Assembly (NCBI RefSeq): GCF_048569485.1 | Contig: NC_134358.1 | Span: 551,359,655 to 551,423,654, forward strand | Length of the DNA: 64,000 nt | Direction: 5' to 3' | Source of the DNA: Anomaloglossus baeobatrachus | Taxonomy: Eukaryota > Chordata > Amphibia > Anura > Aromobatidae | In this document: positions 23,247 to 36,500 of the stretch, piece after piece | How the letters are laid out: each line of letters begins with the position of its first letter | Position numbering within the stretch: the first letter of the stretch is position 1 | Notes under the pieces: generated by a model | What the model was told of the DNA's origin: nothing | Databases searched by the model: none | Seen by the model: the letters and a program-made list of their open reading frames with translations, nothing else | Position numbers and translations under genes: made by a program

Positions 23247-23929
23247 TGTCACAAGGAGGTTTTTACAAATATCGCCGACTGTCATCATGGTGTCAGGATC
23301 TGTGAAGACTACAGATTCTGACACTCTGCCTACTGACCTCTCTGATGTCTGTGATCAGCCGCAGGTTGACTTGGGCATCAACCTGCAGACTTGTGGTTCA
23401 TAGGCAGGCTAGCAAGAGTTAATCTCTGCTGGGCTACTTGCTAGTCTCCTTTGATCATATGCTGTGGGGGAGCCAGTCACAGTCGCTTGCCTCCTATATA
23501 TGCTGGCTAGACTCTTCCTTTAATGCCAGCTATTGTTTCTCTATACTGGTCTGGTGGGGTGTTGTGATCCAAACTTACTGGTGGTTGTAGTACTTTGTTG
23601 CTGTGAGTGGTTGTGGTGTTAAGCCTTGTGGTCCTTTTGTTGCTGTCTTACTTCTCTTGCTTCTCTCCATAGTTTTTGTTTCTTCCTGTGAGTTAGCAGT
23701 GTGTCTTAGTTTTTTGTTTTTTTTCCCTGTCTGTTTTAATCTGTGTTGCCATCACACTCCTGCCCCTTCCTTCCCGGGGTGGGGGAACAGATTAACTTTG
23801 GTTAGGAGAATAGTAATGCAACGGACTCCAGCATCGCCACCATTAGGGGTAATCCAGAGGATAAGGATAGCCTAGTTTCCCCTAGCATGAGGCACAGTAT
23901 AGGAGCCCCCATCCCTCACTATCTGGCAG
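23247..23929. mobile_element. Probable fossil LTR-like insertion
   Basis: The segment begins TGTCAC and contains a stem formed by 'tgtcaggatctgtgaagac' and 'acagattctgaca'. It splits the interspersed repeat at 23035-23995. Exact right end and target duplication are not clear. Treated as a fossil; family not named. Confidence 0.35.
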
Positions 23930-24282
23930 CCACATTGTGATACCAGAGCAGCAAAGCAACAGTTCTAACCACTGAGCCACCATGCTGCCCACAAGTGTTA
24001 TGGAAATGACACATGGCAGCTGTGGGCCCATCACAGATTTTTCATTGTGGCCTAATGGCTTTACGATACACCTTTTGCCTTCAGTCTTTATCCCGGCCCA
24101 TGGATTACAGGGACACCTGAGAAAATCATTATGGATCCTGAAGAATGACCGGACGACGTTCAGTGTCATCTAAAATTAGTCCCTCCAAAGTTTACAAGCT
24201 GCAGTATATAAATAGTGTATAAATAGTCTGGGTGGCCATGGTTGGGTGATAGAGTTACTGAAGCCGGGCCACGTCTGTGACT

Positions 24283-24296
24283 TTATCTTCTCCTAG
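24283..24296 (+). promoter_or_regulatory. ASB4: Candidate splice acceptor in the ASB4 5' UTR
   Basis: A pyrimidine tract ending AG (tttatcttctcctag) lies 44 bp before the ATG at 24340, so the first coding exon may begin with a short non-coding part and an upstream untranslated exon may exist. No promoter could be assigned. Confidence 0.4.
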
Positions 24297-24339
24297 GTAG
24301 AGGACATGTTTACTTCCATTCACCCAGAGGACAGCCGAC

Positions 24340-24529
24340 ATGGACTCAGAGCCCGGACAGAGATGTACCCGCGCCCTGGAGAACCAGCTCCTGAAAGAGC
24401 GGCTTCTCCACGCTCTCCAGGCCAATGACTACATTACGGTGGACAATATACTGAACGAGGGGAAGATAGATGTGGACACCATATTTGAGGTGCCGGATGA
24501 AGGTTTGGTCCTGGCTTCCTACAAATCAG
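24340..24529 (+). CDS. ASB4: ASB4 coding exon 1
   Basis: Encodes residues 1-63 plus one base. The ATG at 24340 is chosen because the following frame reads as the ASB4 N-terminus at the expected length. The donor is tcag|gtagaa. Translation past 24529 in the genomic frame is intron. Confidence 0.93.
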
Positions 24530-27500
24530 GTAGAAAATCAGCAAAAAGTACATTTATGTGTGAATTGGGAGGCAAAGCTGCGGCACCGGGTTAAAATCAT
24601 GGCACACGGGTCTAAAGGCTTCATATACGGAGGTGCAACTTATTGCTTCTGGGCTCCAATGCAAAATCTGCAACAGAGACTCCCACCTACCAAGTATAAT
24701 ACTGGGGTCTTATGTGGCAGAGGGGCCCGGGAGCAGCTACACCTCTGGGGTAATCATACTATAGATGGCTTAGAAGATGAGAGATGAGTTACATAACACA
24801 GGCCGTTCCCAATCTAATTTCAACTGGATCACTGTCTAAGGTTTCATCATCTGATACTGGTAGTGAAGCCAAGAGGAACATGAGCAACACAAGCCGGAAT
24901 AAAACATATGTTCTTTTTATAAATGAAGCTAGTGTATTATATTGTATGTTTTATTCTCCAGAGCTGCACTCACTATTCTGCTGGTGCAGTCACTGTGTAC
25001 ATAAATTACATTACTGATCCTGAGGCATGTGGCGCCCCTGGGGCTTCAGGCGCCACAGGGTACTGCATCTCCTATGGGGTGTAGTACTTATTCCGGATCA
25101 AAGGAAGGTCGATGCTGGTTTCCACCAACACACACCTACATAAACCATAGGTTGCCCTCCCCAATGGGGACCGAGCCATGGGGGTCACCACAGCAGTTGG
25201 GATTATAGGACGCCACGCACAGGGGCTCCCGATCCACTGGAGCCGGAACTCAGGGTCAGGGAGGAAACAACCACCAGTGGGAAGTAGGAGCTCCAGGGGA
25301 GAGAAGCAGGTTGACCTAGTGAGAGTAGTGAACCAGCCAGTGGCAGCGGCTGGGGCAACAGTTTCCTGACCCAATATACAAGGAGAGCGAACATAGACAC
25401 AGAGAAGAGCGGATGTGCCGTGGACAGCTCTGTGATCAATGGTGGGTGTTTCTCTACACGGTCGCTAGGAGAAGCAAGACCGGCGCTTCGGGGTACAGAA
25501 CCCCAGGGCAGATATACTTAGTTATTTACCAACTCTGCAAGGGTCGTGGGAACCTACTTGAAAGCCACCGGACCTATCTCAGTTTCCTGGAGCCAACTAG
25601 TATATAGGATTTGGGGCCGAGGTCTTCGGCAGGCCCCACATCGGAACCGCGCTATCAGAATACATGACGGTACACTTTACTGACATCGAGATCCCCAAGT
25701 GCGTCATGCTACGGGGACCCGATACTTAGCGCATCAAAGGAGGAAGGGCTCATAGACTGTGACACCGGTTCTAACCCTCTGGAGATTCGGGATTGGCTGG
25801 AGCCCATCGTGGCAGAGGCCGGTACTCTGGGGCAGCACTAGCAGGAACTGTGAGTAAATACCTGGAACCGCAGCCCCTGCCTCTGCCTCTCATTTGCCGG
25901 CGACCAGCGCTGCGGCGCCAACGGGGACTACCTCCACCGCTGTCCCTGCACTCTGTCATCCTCCCGGGGCAATCCCACTCCACCAGTGGGGAGCAACACC
26001 ATCCCAGCTGCGACCCCCACCATCGAGCCGGAGGGCAGCAACCGCAGCGGTGGCCCCTATCTGACCACGTACCGCAGGTGGTATCACAATCATCTAAAGA
26101 CTTTCCTCACCGTCACCCCCGTCCTCCACTACAAACTACCATCAACATCCTTCCTACCACCCTTCAGCCTCCTTTCTGTACACCCCGGGGCAACGGAACC
26201 GGGTCAGGCCACCTCGTGACAACACAGAGGATCTGCATCCCTGTCCCTACTGTACTTACAGTTTATATAAAATGTCTACACACTCCTGTTAAAATGCCAG
26301 GTTTTTGTCATGCCTCTCGGCAGCCTCCAGGACCAATTTTTTTTCTTGTCTTTTTATCAATTTTTGAAGGTTGTCCAGTTTTGGGTAATGTCACTATTGC
26401 ACCAAATTTAAAGCTCACCAATCACAGGGATTTTCCTATATAACCTAAAGCCAGTGCTATACTGGCACTATCAGGCTGATTCTATACATACCTTTAGTTG
26501 TCAGCTCGGATGTATAGATTTTGAAACACTACCACTTAAAAAGCTGCTCATTTTACAAACTTTACTTGGTTGTATCTGCCGAACAGCTGATAGCTGGGGT
26601 GGGTTTTGATAGTGATTACCGCCCCCCTGCCTATCCATCCTCCCCCTTTCATTTATGCTAATTCTATTATACAAGCGTTTTGCTACGTGACTAGAAGGAC
26701 CTGTGCTGACGTCATACCCATGTGACCAGAAGGGGCGGGGCCTCAGCCAACAGAAAAATAATGTTACTTCCTGGTATCAGCTAAGTTGGATGAGTCCCCG
26801 CCCCTTCTGGTCACATGCTTATGACATCAGCACAGTTCCTTCTAGCCACTTAGTAAAACGCTTCTATAATAGAATTAGCATAAATAACAGGGGGAGGAAC
26901 AACAGGCAGGGGGGTGGGAATCACTATGCACATCCACCCCAGTTATTAGCAGATTGGCAGCTGCTGCCAATCAAAAAGCTGCTAATTTTACAAACTTTAC
27001 TTGCTTGTGTTTCAAGACCTATACATCCAAGCTGACCACTAAAGGTATATATGCTTTCTGAAAAAGCAAGACAGATGCTAATAGCTTTTATTTCACCCTC
27101 AGGTCACTGGTTGCCAAGTTTTAAGCTGGCGTCTTCATGGGCGATGGGTGTGCACATTACCGCTATGCTGGGACATCTGGAAAGTCTGCTGGTTCTGCTG
27201 GGACATAAGGCTTCCATCAACAGCAAACCCAATGGAAAGACCCCGTTACATGTCGCCTGTGTTGTGGGTAACCTGGACTGCGTCAAGATCCTGATAGAAC
27301 ATGGCGCAAAGCTCAACTCCTTCTCGGTCAGTGGCCACACAGCGCTCCATTACTGCAGAACCAGGGAGTCCCGGAGGTGCGCCAAGGAGCTCGTTTGGCA
27401 CGGTGAGGGAAACACTTAGGGAAAATTTTCTAAATAGGTTCCAGTTATATAACAATTATTCTATTTTATACTTGAACTCTAAAAATTTTGAATTTACTTG

Positions 27501-30500
27501 CACATGAATTATTCTCTGCTTTCTGCTCAGTGAATAAGAATATTTTTAAATTTTATTACAGTGTGCCCAAACTGCAATTATCCCATACGGGGTAAAACCT
27601 TTTTTATTTGACTCTTTCCATAACAGTGACAGACACACAACGCCTAAAAGAGTAAAGGGGGCTTTACACGCTACAATATTCCTAGCAATTGCTAGCGATA
27701 TCGAGCGCGAAAGCTCCCGCCCCCGTCGTGCATGCGATATCGTGTGATCGCTGCCGCAGCGAACATTATCGCTACGGCAGCGTCACACGCACTTACCTGG
27801 TCGGCGGCGTCGCTGTGACTGCTGAACAATCCCTCCCTCAAGGGGGAGGTGCGTTCGGCGTCACAGCGACGTCACAAAGTGGCCGGCCAATCAAAGCGGA
27901 GGGGCGGAGATGAGCGGGACGTAACATCCCGTCCACCTCCTTCCTTCCGCATTGGCGGTGGAGGCAGGTAGGAGATGTTCCTCGCTCCTGCGGTGTCACA
28001 CACAGCGATGTATGCTGCCGCAGGAGCGACGAACAACATCGCTAATAAACAATTAATGATTTTTTTGTTTTAGGACGACCTCTCCATGGTGATCGATTTT
28101 CACCACTTTTGCGGTCGCTGAAGATCGCACATACGTGTCACACGTTGCGATATCGTTAATGACGGCAGATGTGCGTCACAAACAACGTGACCCCGACGAT
28201 AAATCATTAACGATATCGTAACGTGTAAAGCCCCCTTACCAGTTGCCATCAGCCAAAACATCAAAAAGAACAGACTTCCTAAAAGTGAAAGTCACAACCC
28301 TTCAGTGGAATTAGTTGCACCAGTATCAATATTAGTGGTAGGATTCCCTCATTTCTCCAGTATCAGCAGCAGCAGGATCCTCTCTCCTCTTAGTATCAGC
28401 AGCAGCAGGATCCTCTCCCCTCTTAGTATCAGCCGCAGCAGGATCCTCTCCCCTCAGTATCAGTCGCAGCAGTATCTTGACCCCTCTTAGTATCAGCAGC
28501 ATCAAGATCCTTTCCCATGTTAGTATCAGTAGCAGCAGGATTCCTTTCCCTGTTAGTATCTGCTGCAGCAGGATCCTCTCCCCTCTTAGTATCAGCAACA
28601 GCAGTATCTTGTTTCCTCTTATCACCAGCAGCAGGATCTTCTCCCTTCTTAGTATCAGCAGCAGGATCCCTCCCCTGCTAGTATCAACAGTAACAGGATC
28701 TTCTCCCCTTTTTGTATCAGCAGCAGCAGCAGCAGGATCCTCTCCCCTCTTAGTATCAGCAGCAGGTTCCTCTCCTGTTATGATCAGGAACCATGGAAGA
28801 TCACAATAGATCATTGTCAAAAGGTGACAAGAGCATTGGCAACTAATCTGACCGCCATCCCCTTACTAACCATCAACACTAAGGGGTACTTTGCACACTA
28901 GGACATCGCAAGCCGATGCTTGCGATCCCGAGTGCGATAGTCCCCGCCCCTGTCGCAGCTGCGATATCATGGTGATAGCTGCCGTAGCGAACATTATCGC
29001 TACGGCAGCTTCACACGCACTTACCTGCCCTGCGACGTCGCTTTGGCCGGCGAACCGCCTCCTTCCTAAGGGGGCGGGTCGTGTGGCGTCACAGCGACGT
29101 CACACGGCAGGCGGCCAATAGAAGCAGAGGGGCGGAGATGAGCAGGTCGTAAACATCCCGCCCACCTCCTTCCTTTCGCATAGCCGGCGTGAGCCGAAGG
29201 TAGGAGATGTTCCTCGCTCCTGCGGCTTCACACACAGCGATGTGTGCTGCTGCAGGAACGAGGAATAACATCGTAACATCGGTCCTTCCGTAATTATGGA
29301 AATGACCGACGCTATACCGATGATACGATTACGACGCTTTTGCGCTGGTTAATCGTATCATAAACGATTTACAGAGTACGATATCGACAGCGACGCCGGA
29401 TGTGCGTCACTTTCGATTTGACCCCACCGACAACGCACCTGCGATGTCGTAGTGTGCAAAGTACCCCTAAAAGTAGCTGAGGGGTGAACTAACATCCTGT
29501 GCACTGCGAACCCAGCCGAGAATTAGCTATCATAAAGGAAGGAAGGATGAATAACTCTCTACCTCAGAAATAGACTGCAAAAGGTATAGCAAGCCCCCCA
29601 CATTCAAAGACTACGGTGATATAGGAAAATACAATAAACAGATGGATGATAGAATTAGCAAAGGTGAGGCCCCACTAACTAAATAGGAAAGGATAGGAAA
29701 AAGGCTGATGGTGACCAGAGAAAAACCCTACAAAAAACCCAAATACCTGATAGTACAAAAAGGTCCTCAGATCGCACGATCTGCACTCCGTCCTATATCA
29801 GGCGCTCTTGTCAAACCAATGAACAGAAAACAGGAACAATTACAAATTCAAGAAGCAACAAACACATGGACTTATAGGAGCAATACTCCAAACATTGCTG
29901 CAGGGAGCTTCCCAGCAAAGCAACAGAGGGAAGAATCCTGCATGCAAATAAACTGACAATAACTACAAAAATTGACAACCCAGATAAGAATAAAAGAACA
30001 AAACAAATTAAGAAAGAGCCAAGCACTTACCTGGGGTAGATGTGGTCTGGAGCAAGATGAAAAGGCTGGTGAACTACAGAACAAATGATAACCGGCCCAG
30101 ACAGCTATGAATCAAAAGCTTAAACAGGCAGAGAGTTAGCAATGGAAACGCCCATTGCTCCAGCACACCTGGTCTCTATCCAAACCATTCCTGGCCACAA
30201 GAGGGAGCCTCACAGCAGCAAAAGCATAACTGACATTCACAACACTCTCCCTTCTTAGTATCAGCAGCAAGATCCCTTCCCTTGTTACTATCAGTAGCAG
30301 CAGGATTCCTTCCCCTGTTAGTATAATCAGCAGGATCCTCTCCCTTCTTAGTTTCAGCAGCAGCAGGATCCTCTCCCTTCTTAGTATCAGCCTCAGCAGG
30401 ATCCTCTCCCTTCTTAGTATCTGCCGCAGCAGAATCCTCTCCCCTCTTAGTTTCAGCAGCAGCAGGATCCTCTCCTCTCTTAGTATCAGAAGCAGCAGGG

Positions 30501-33500
30501 TCCTCTCCCTTCTTAGTATCAGCAGTAGCAGGATCCTCTCCCCTTTTACCATCAGCAGCAGTAGGATCTTCACTTTCCCTAAGTATAAGTAGGGAGCAAG
30601 TTCCCATTTCTCTGTTTCCAGGCAGAATTAGTGCAGTCACTGAAAAGTGCATCTGATGGAAAACAGTATATCAAAGACCCGTAAGGAAGAGGAGGAGGGG
30701 GATGCAGCTGCAGATTATCAGTTATTACTGCAGATGGAAGCAGGGAAGGAAGAAAATCCCTTGCATCTGCCAGTGACATATTATTGCATTTGCCTTTTTT
30801 TTTTTTTCAAAGCTATATGGTAGTTTTTGGTGTTTTATGCCTGGTTTTTAGTTGTACCTAATTATTTTTCCCGAATGCAGTTTGTGTTTAAAAAAAAAAC
30901 GCTGTGCTTTCTCACCCTCCAAGGGTCCAGGGCTGTCTTCAGTGTTGCTTCCTGTATATATTACTGTCTGCAGTGCTGATGTTGCATTGACAGCGCTGCA
31001 GCCAATCCTGTGAGCTCTGCGGCTGCGCCCAAGTTGACAGCACAAAATGCTGAGCTCACTGATTGTCTGCAGCGCTGTGGATTAGGTGTCAGCGCTGCAG
31101 ACAATAACAGACACCATGAGCAGGAGCAGAGACTCGGCGCTGGACCTGGGGATGGTGAGTAAAGCATTTATTTATTTATTTATTTTATTTTTTTTAAATA
31201 ATCTGTAGCCGTTGGACAGAGGTTGTCCAAAACAAGAAATCCCCTTTAATGGGCCACATTTTTAGTCTTTTTTTTTTTTCTTTCTTTTTTTTTTTTTTTG
31301 TGGAATATGCTCATTTTTTGTGCCAAATAGATTAAAAACGACAACAAAAAATATTTTTTATTTTGCTTAAAATTCGTGAACTGTACCCTCCCTCCAGTTT
31401 TAAGAACTTGCCAATAAAAAATGTCAACGAATAGCAGAATTAAAAAAAAAAAAAAAAAGGAAAATAAAACAAAATACAAAAATTCTGACTTTTTTGGCTG
31501 TATTTTAGGGGCAGATGTGAACCTGCAGAGTGACGACCACGCGCTGGAGACCCCTCTACACACAGCGGCCCGATTAGGACTTCCAGATCTTATCCCTTTC
31601 TATGTGAACCACGGGGCGATCGTGGACAGCTTTAACTCCACCTTGGAGACCCCGCTCGCTACCGCCGCCTACTGGGCATTAGATATCAAGGAGCAGAAAT
31701 ACAGCAGCAAACACCACCTGATCTGCAGGATGCTGCTGGACTTCAACGCCGAAGTCAACATCCGAGATATCGACCGCAAGACGCCCCTCCACAAAGCGGC
31801 GTGGAACTGCGACCACATCCTGATGCACATGCTGCTGGACGCAGGCGCCCTGGCCACCGCTATGGACGTGAACGGCTGTGGCCCCCAGCAGTATGTCCTA
31901 AAGGTCACGACTGTCCGTGCGGCCGGTCAGCCAGAAATCTGCTACCAGCTACTGCTCAACCATGGAGCAGCGCGGATATACCCACCACAGTTCCATAAAG
32001 TGAGTTATCCAACAAAATGATGTATTTGTATCTTCATTTATTATCATTTGGTTTTCACTCTGCTTGATGTCAGTGAATGGAAACATTAATTGATTCCTTC
32101 CAGCACTTTTCTGACACTGTTTATGAGGGAGCACTCTGCTGGAGCGGTTTATGAGGGAGCACTCTGCTGGAGCGGTTTATGAGGGAGCATTCTGCTGGAG
32201 CGGTTTATGAGGGAGCACTCTGCTGGAGCGGTTTATGAGGGAGCACTCTACTGGCACTGTTTATGAGGGAGCACTCTGCTGGAGCTGTTTATGAGGGAGC
32301 ACTCTGCTGGAGCTGTTTGAGGGAGCACTCTGCTGGAGCTGTTTGAGGGAGCACTCTGCTGGAGCTGTTTGAGGGAGCACTCTGCTGGAGCTGTTTGAGG
32401 GAGCACTCTGCTGGAGCTGTTTATGAGGGAGCACTCTGCTGGAGCGGTTTGAGGGAGCACTCTGCTGGAGCGGTTTGAGGGAGCACTCTGCTGGAGCGGT
32501 TTGAGGGAGCACTCTGCTGGAGCGGTTTGAGGGAGCACTCTGCTGGAGCGGTTTGAGGGAGCACTCTGCTGGAGCGGTTTGAGGGAGCACTCTGCTGGAG
32601 CGGTTTGAGGGAGCACTCTGCTGGAGCGGTTTGAGGGAGCACTCTGCTGGAGCGGTTTGAGGGAGCACTCTGCTGGAGCGGTTTATGAGGAAGCATTCTG
32701 CTGGAGCGGTTTATGAGGGAGCACTCTGCTGGAGCTGTTTATGAGGGAGCACTCTGCTGGAGCTGTTTATGAGGGAGCACTCTGCTGGCGCTGTTTATGA
32801 GGGAGCACTCTGCTGGCGCTGTTTATGAGGGAGCACTCTGCTGGCGCTGTTTATGAGGGAGCACTCTGCTGGCGCTGTTTATGAGGGAGCACTCTGCTGG
32901 AGCGGTTTGAGGGAGCACTCTGCTGGAGCGGTTTGAGGGAGCACTCTGCTGGAGCGGTTTGAGGGAGCACTCTGCTGGAGCGGTTTGAGGGAGCACTCTG
33001 CTGGAGCGGTTTGAGGGAGCACTCTGCTGGAGCGGTTTGAGGGAGCACTCTGCTGGAGCGGTTTGAGGGAGCACTCTGCTGGAGCGGTTTATGAGGGAGC
33101 ACTCTGCTGGAGCGGTTTATGAGGAAGCATTCTGCTGGAGCGGTTTGAGGGAGCACTCTGCTGACACTGTTTATGAGGGAGCACTCTGCTGGAGCTGTTT
33201 ATGAGGGAGCACTCTGCTGGCGCTGTTTATGAGGGAGCACTCTGCTGGCGCTGTTTATGAGGGAGCACTCTGCTGGCGCTGTTTATGAGGGAGCACTCTG
33301 CTGGAGCGGTTTGAGGGAGCACTCTGCTGGAGCGGTTTGAGGGAGCACTCTGCTGGAGCGGTTTGAGGGAGCACTCTGCTGGAGCGGTTTATGAGGGAGC
33401 ACTCTGCTGGAGCGGTTTATGAGGAAGCATTCTGCTGGAGCGGTTTATGAGGGAGCACTCTGCTGACACTGTATGAGGGAGCACTCTGCTGACACTGTTT

Positions 33501-36500
33501 ATGAGGGAGCACTCTGCTGGCGCTGTTTATGAGGGAGCACTCTGCTGGCGCTGTTTATGAGGGAGCACTCTGCTGGCGCTGTTTATGAGGGAGCACTCTG
33601 CTGGAGCGGTTTGAGGGAGCACTCTGCTGGAGCGGTTTGAGGGAGCACTCTGCTGGAGCGGTTTGAGGGAGCACTCTGCTGGAGCGGTTTGAGGAAGCAT
33701 TCTGCTGGAGCGGTTTATGAGGGAGCACTCTGCTGACACTGTTTATGAGGGAGCACTCTGCTGGAGCTGTTTATGAGGGAGTGTGGCGCCCTGGACAAGC
33801 CAGGGACCACAGGTAACACACCCCCACCCCCAGCAGTTCACAGCAGACATCCCCAGTGAGACCTGATTTCTTCCCTCGGGTTCAGACAGACACACCAGGT
33901 GGGCAGAGTCAAGCAGATAGGCACGCCCACCGAGGAGTCTAGCTGGCCTGAGGCAAAAACCAGCTCAGACAAGTCCAGGCAGAGGAAGAGAGAGGAGGTC
34001 TGCAGAGAGGCAGACGCAGACTGGGGCCTAGGTTGGAGCCTAGGGCCCTCGTGTAGCAGTCAGGCAGACGGTAGTGGCCGTCTGCAGGAGCCGGGAAGAC
34101 AGTCTGGTGGAACCGTAGGTAGCCGGGGCTGGGCGGTGGCCCACCGGTACTGAACCGGGGAGCCAGCTCGAAACCGGAGCGCAGGAGGAGCGTACGGAAG
34201 GTGCAGGAAAGGACTTACATTACCAACCTGGGGTCAGGGGAAAAACACCGCAGCCGTCTGTGTGACCCGTCCATCCAGCCGTTTGTTTCATCAGAGACTC
34301 AGTGTGTGTTACTGGCTGAGTGAGTACCACCGTGCCGTGCGGCACAGCGCTGCCCCCGCGACCCTGCACCTCGCCAGGCCCCGTAACCCGCCTGCCAACC
34401 ATCCCTACCCCATCACCGGGCCCCGGGACCACCAACCCCCCTACCCACGGAGGGGAGAACCAACATCCAGGCTGCTCCCTGTCACCGCTCCCGGGATCCC
34501 CGTCCAGAGCAGCGGTGGTGTCACCAACCTCACCACAACCGTGGGTGGCGTCATGGACAATATCCCTAAACCAAACCACCCCCTTTCACTCACTGGCAAG
34601 GAACGCCGCTCGAGTCCCCGGGATCCGGCCCACCGCTCGAGCCACCACCGAGCAGCAGCCGGACCCGAGCAGTGGGTGAGTGCAGCGTCCCCTCCTCCGC
34701 CCGCGACAGGAGCACTCTGCTGGAGCGGTTTATTAGGGAGCACTGTTCTGACACTATTTAGGAGGGAGCATTCTTCTGGTACTGTTTACGAAGGAGCACT
34801 CTGCTGGCACTGTTTATGAGGGAGTTCTGTGCTGTTACTGCTTAAGAGGGGGCACTCTTGTTTAGGAGAGACCACTCTTCTGACAATGTTTATGATGGAG
34901 TACTCTGCTGGAAGTGTTTAGAAGAGAGCACTATACTGGTGTCGCGGGCGGAGGAGGGGACGCTGCGCTCTCCCACTGCTCGGGTCCGGCTGCTGCTGGT
35001 GCCGCTGCTCGGTGGTGGCTCGAGCGGTGGGCCGGATCCCGGGGACTTGAGCGGCGTTCCTCGCCCGTGAGTGAAAAGGGGGTTTGATTGTGGGGATTTG
35101 GTATTGTCCGTGACGCCACCCACGGTTGTGGTGAAGTTGTGACACCACCGCTGCTCTATGCAGGGATCCCGGGAGCGGTGACAGGGAGCAGCTTTGTTAG
35201 TTCTCCCCTCCGTGGGTAGGGGGTTGGTTGTCCCGCGGCCCGGTGAGGGAGGGATGGCAGGTGGGTTACGGGGCCTGGTGAGGTGCAGGGTCGCGGGGGC
35301 AGCGCTGTGCCGCACGGCACGGTGATACTCACTCAGCCAATGATGAGGACACAGTTCTCGGTAAAACACATGGCTGGATGGACGGGTCCCACAGACGGCT
35401 GCGGTGTTGTTTCTCCCGGCAGGTTGATGGTGACTGCCTTTCCCTGCACCTGTGTAGTATAACGGTTTCAATGGGTTCCCACCGGTAACCCGCTCCCCAG
35501 CTAAGATAGGTGCTGAAGGAGCCCCTTTTGCCCGCAGGCTCTGGCCCTGGGAACGCTAGCCTTGGCGGTGACTGTGTTTCCCTCTCTCGGTTGGACTGTT
35601 GCCTTCTTTCGGGACTTGGCTGCTGGGAAACCCGGGAGGTTCCCTTCGCTAACGGATTTGGCAACTTCACGGCGGCTCCTAGCCTTGCCGGGGTCCGTAA
35701 GCCCCTACCGGATGGTGCTGGCTTCTCTTCGCGTACCGGTCCGGTACCGCCGGGCCACCGCCCATCCACGGTCCTTGCGGTAAACTCCGATAGGCCACTC
35801 CTGCAGACGGTCACAACAGTCTGCCAACCTTGCTGTTCCGTCCGGGCCACACACCCGGACCAACTTCAGTCTGCTCCTTTACTACTTCAACTCTACAACT
35901 CCACTGCTACTTCCCTCCTTCCACTTTCACTCTCCAAACTAAACTGAGCTCTTTTCCCGCCTCCAGGACTGTGAACTCCTCAGTGGGCGGGACCAACCGC
36001 CTGGCCCACCCCCTGGTGTGAACATCAGCCCCTGGAGGGAGGGAACAAGGGTTTTTATCTGAGTTCGGTGACCAGGAGTGTGGGGTGTGTTGGTGTTGTT
36101 CTCTGTGGCCCCTGGCTTGTCCAGGGCGCCACATTGGCACTGTTAAGGAGGGAGCACTGTTTTGAGGGAACACTCTGCTGGTACCTTTTTGAGGAGGCGT
36201 CATTCATCTGGCACTATTTATGATGGAGCACTGCTGTCACTGTTTATGTGGAGGCACTCAGCTGGGACTGTTTGAGGGATTACTCTTCTGGCACTGTTTA
36301 TAAGAGTGCACTCTGCTGTCACTGTATATGAGGTGACACTTTGCTGGTACCTTTTAGGAGAGGTCACTCAACTGTTCATGTTTATGAGGGAGCTCTCTGC
36401 TGGCACTGTTTATGAGCGAGCACTCATCTGGCACTGTTTATGAGGGAGCACTCACTGGCAGTGTTTATGAGATAGTGTTCATCTGGCACTGTTTATGAGC

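Noticed and set aside
28332-30652. - strand ORFs of [11 protein letters not shown] type
   Set aside because: 33-bp minisatellite in ASB4 intron 2; no gene evidence.
32248-33739. - strand ORFs with [20 protein letters not shown] repeats
   Set aside because: Same reason: an intron 3 minisatellite antisense to ASB4, not a repeat protein.
34262-34819. Proline-rich ORFs in the LTR-like element
   Set aside because: GC-rich sequence with few stops; similar ORFs appear in all frames and both orientations of the related copies.
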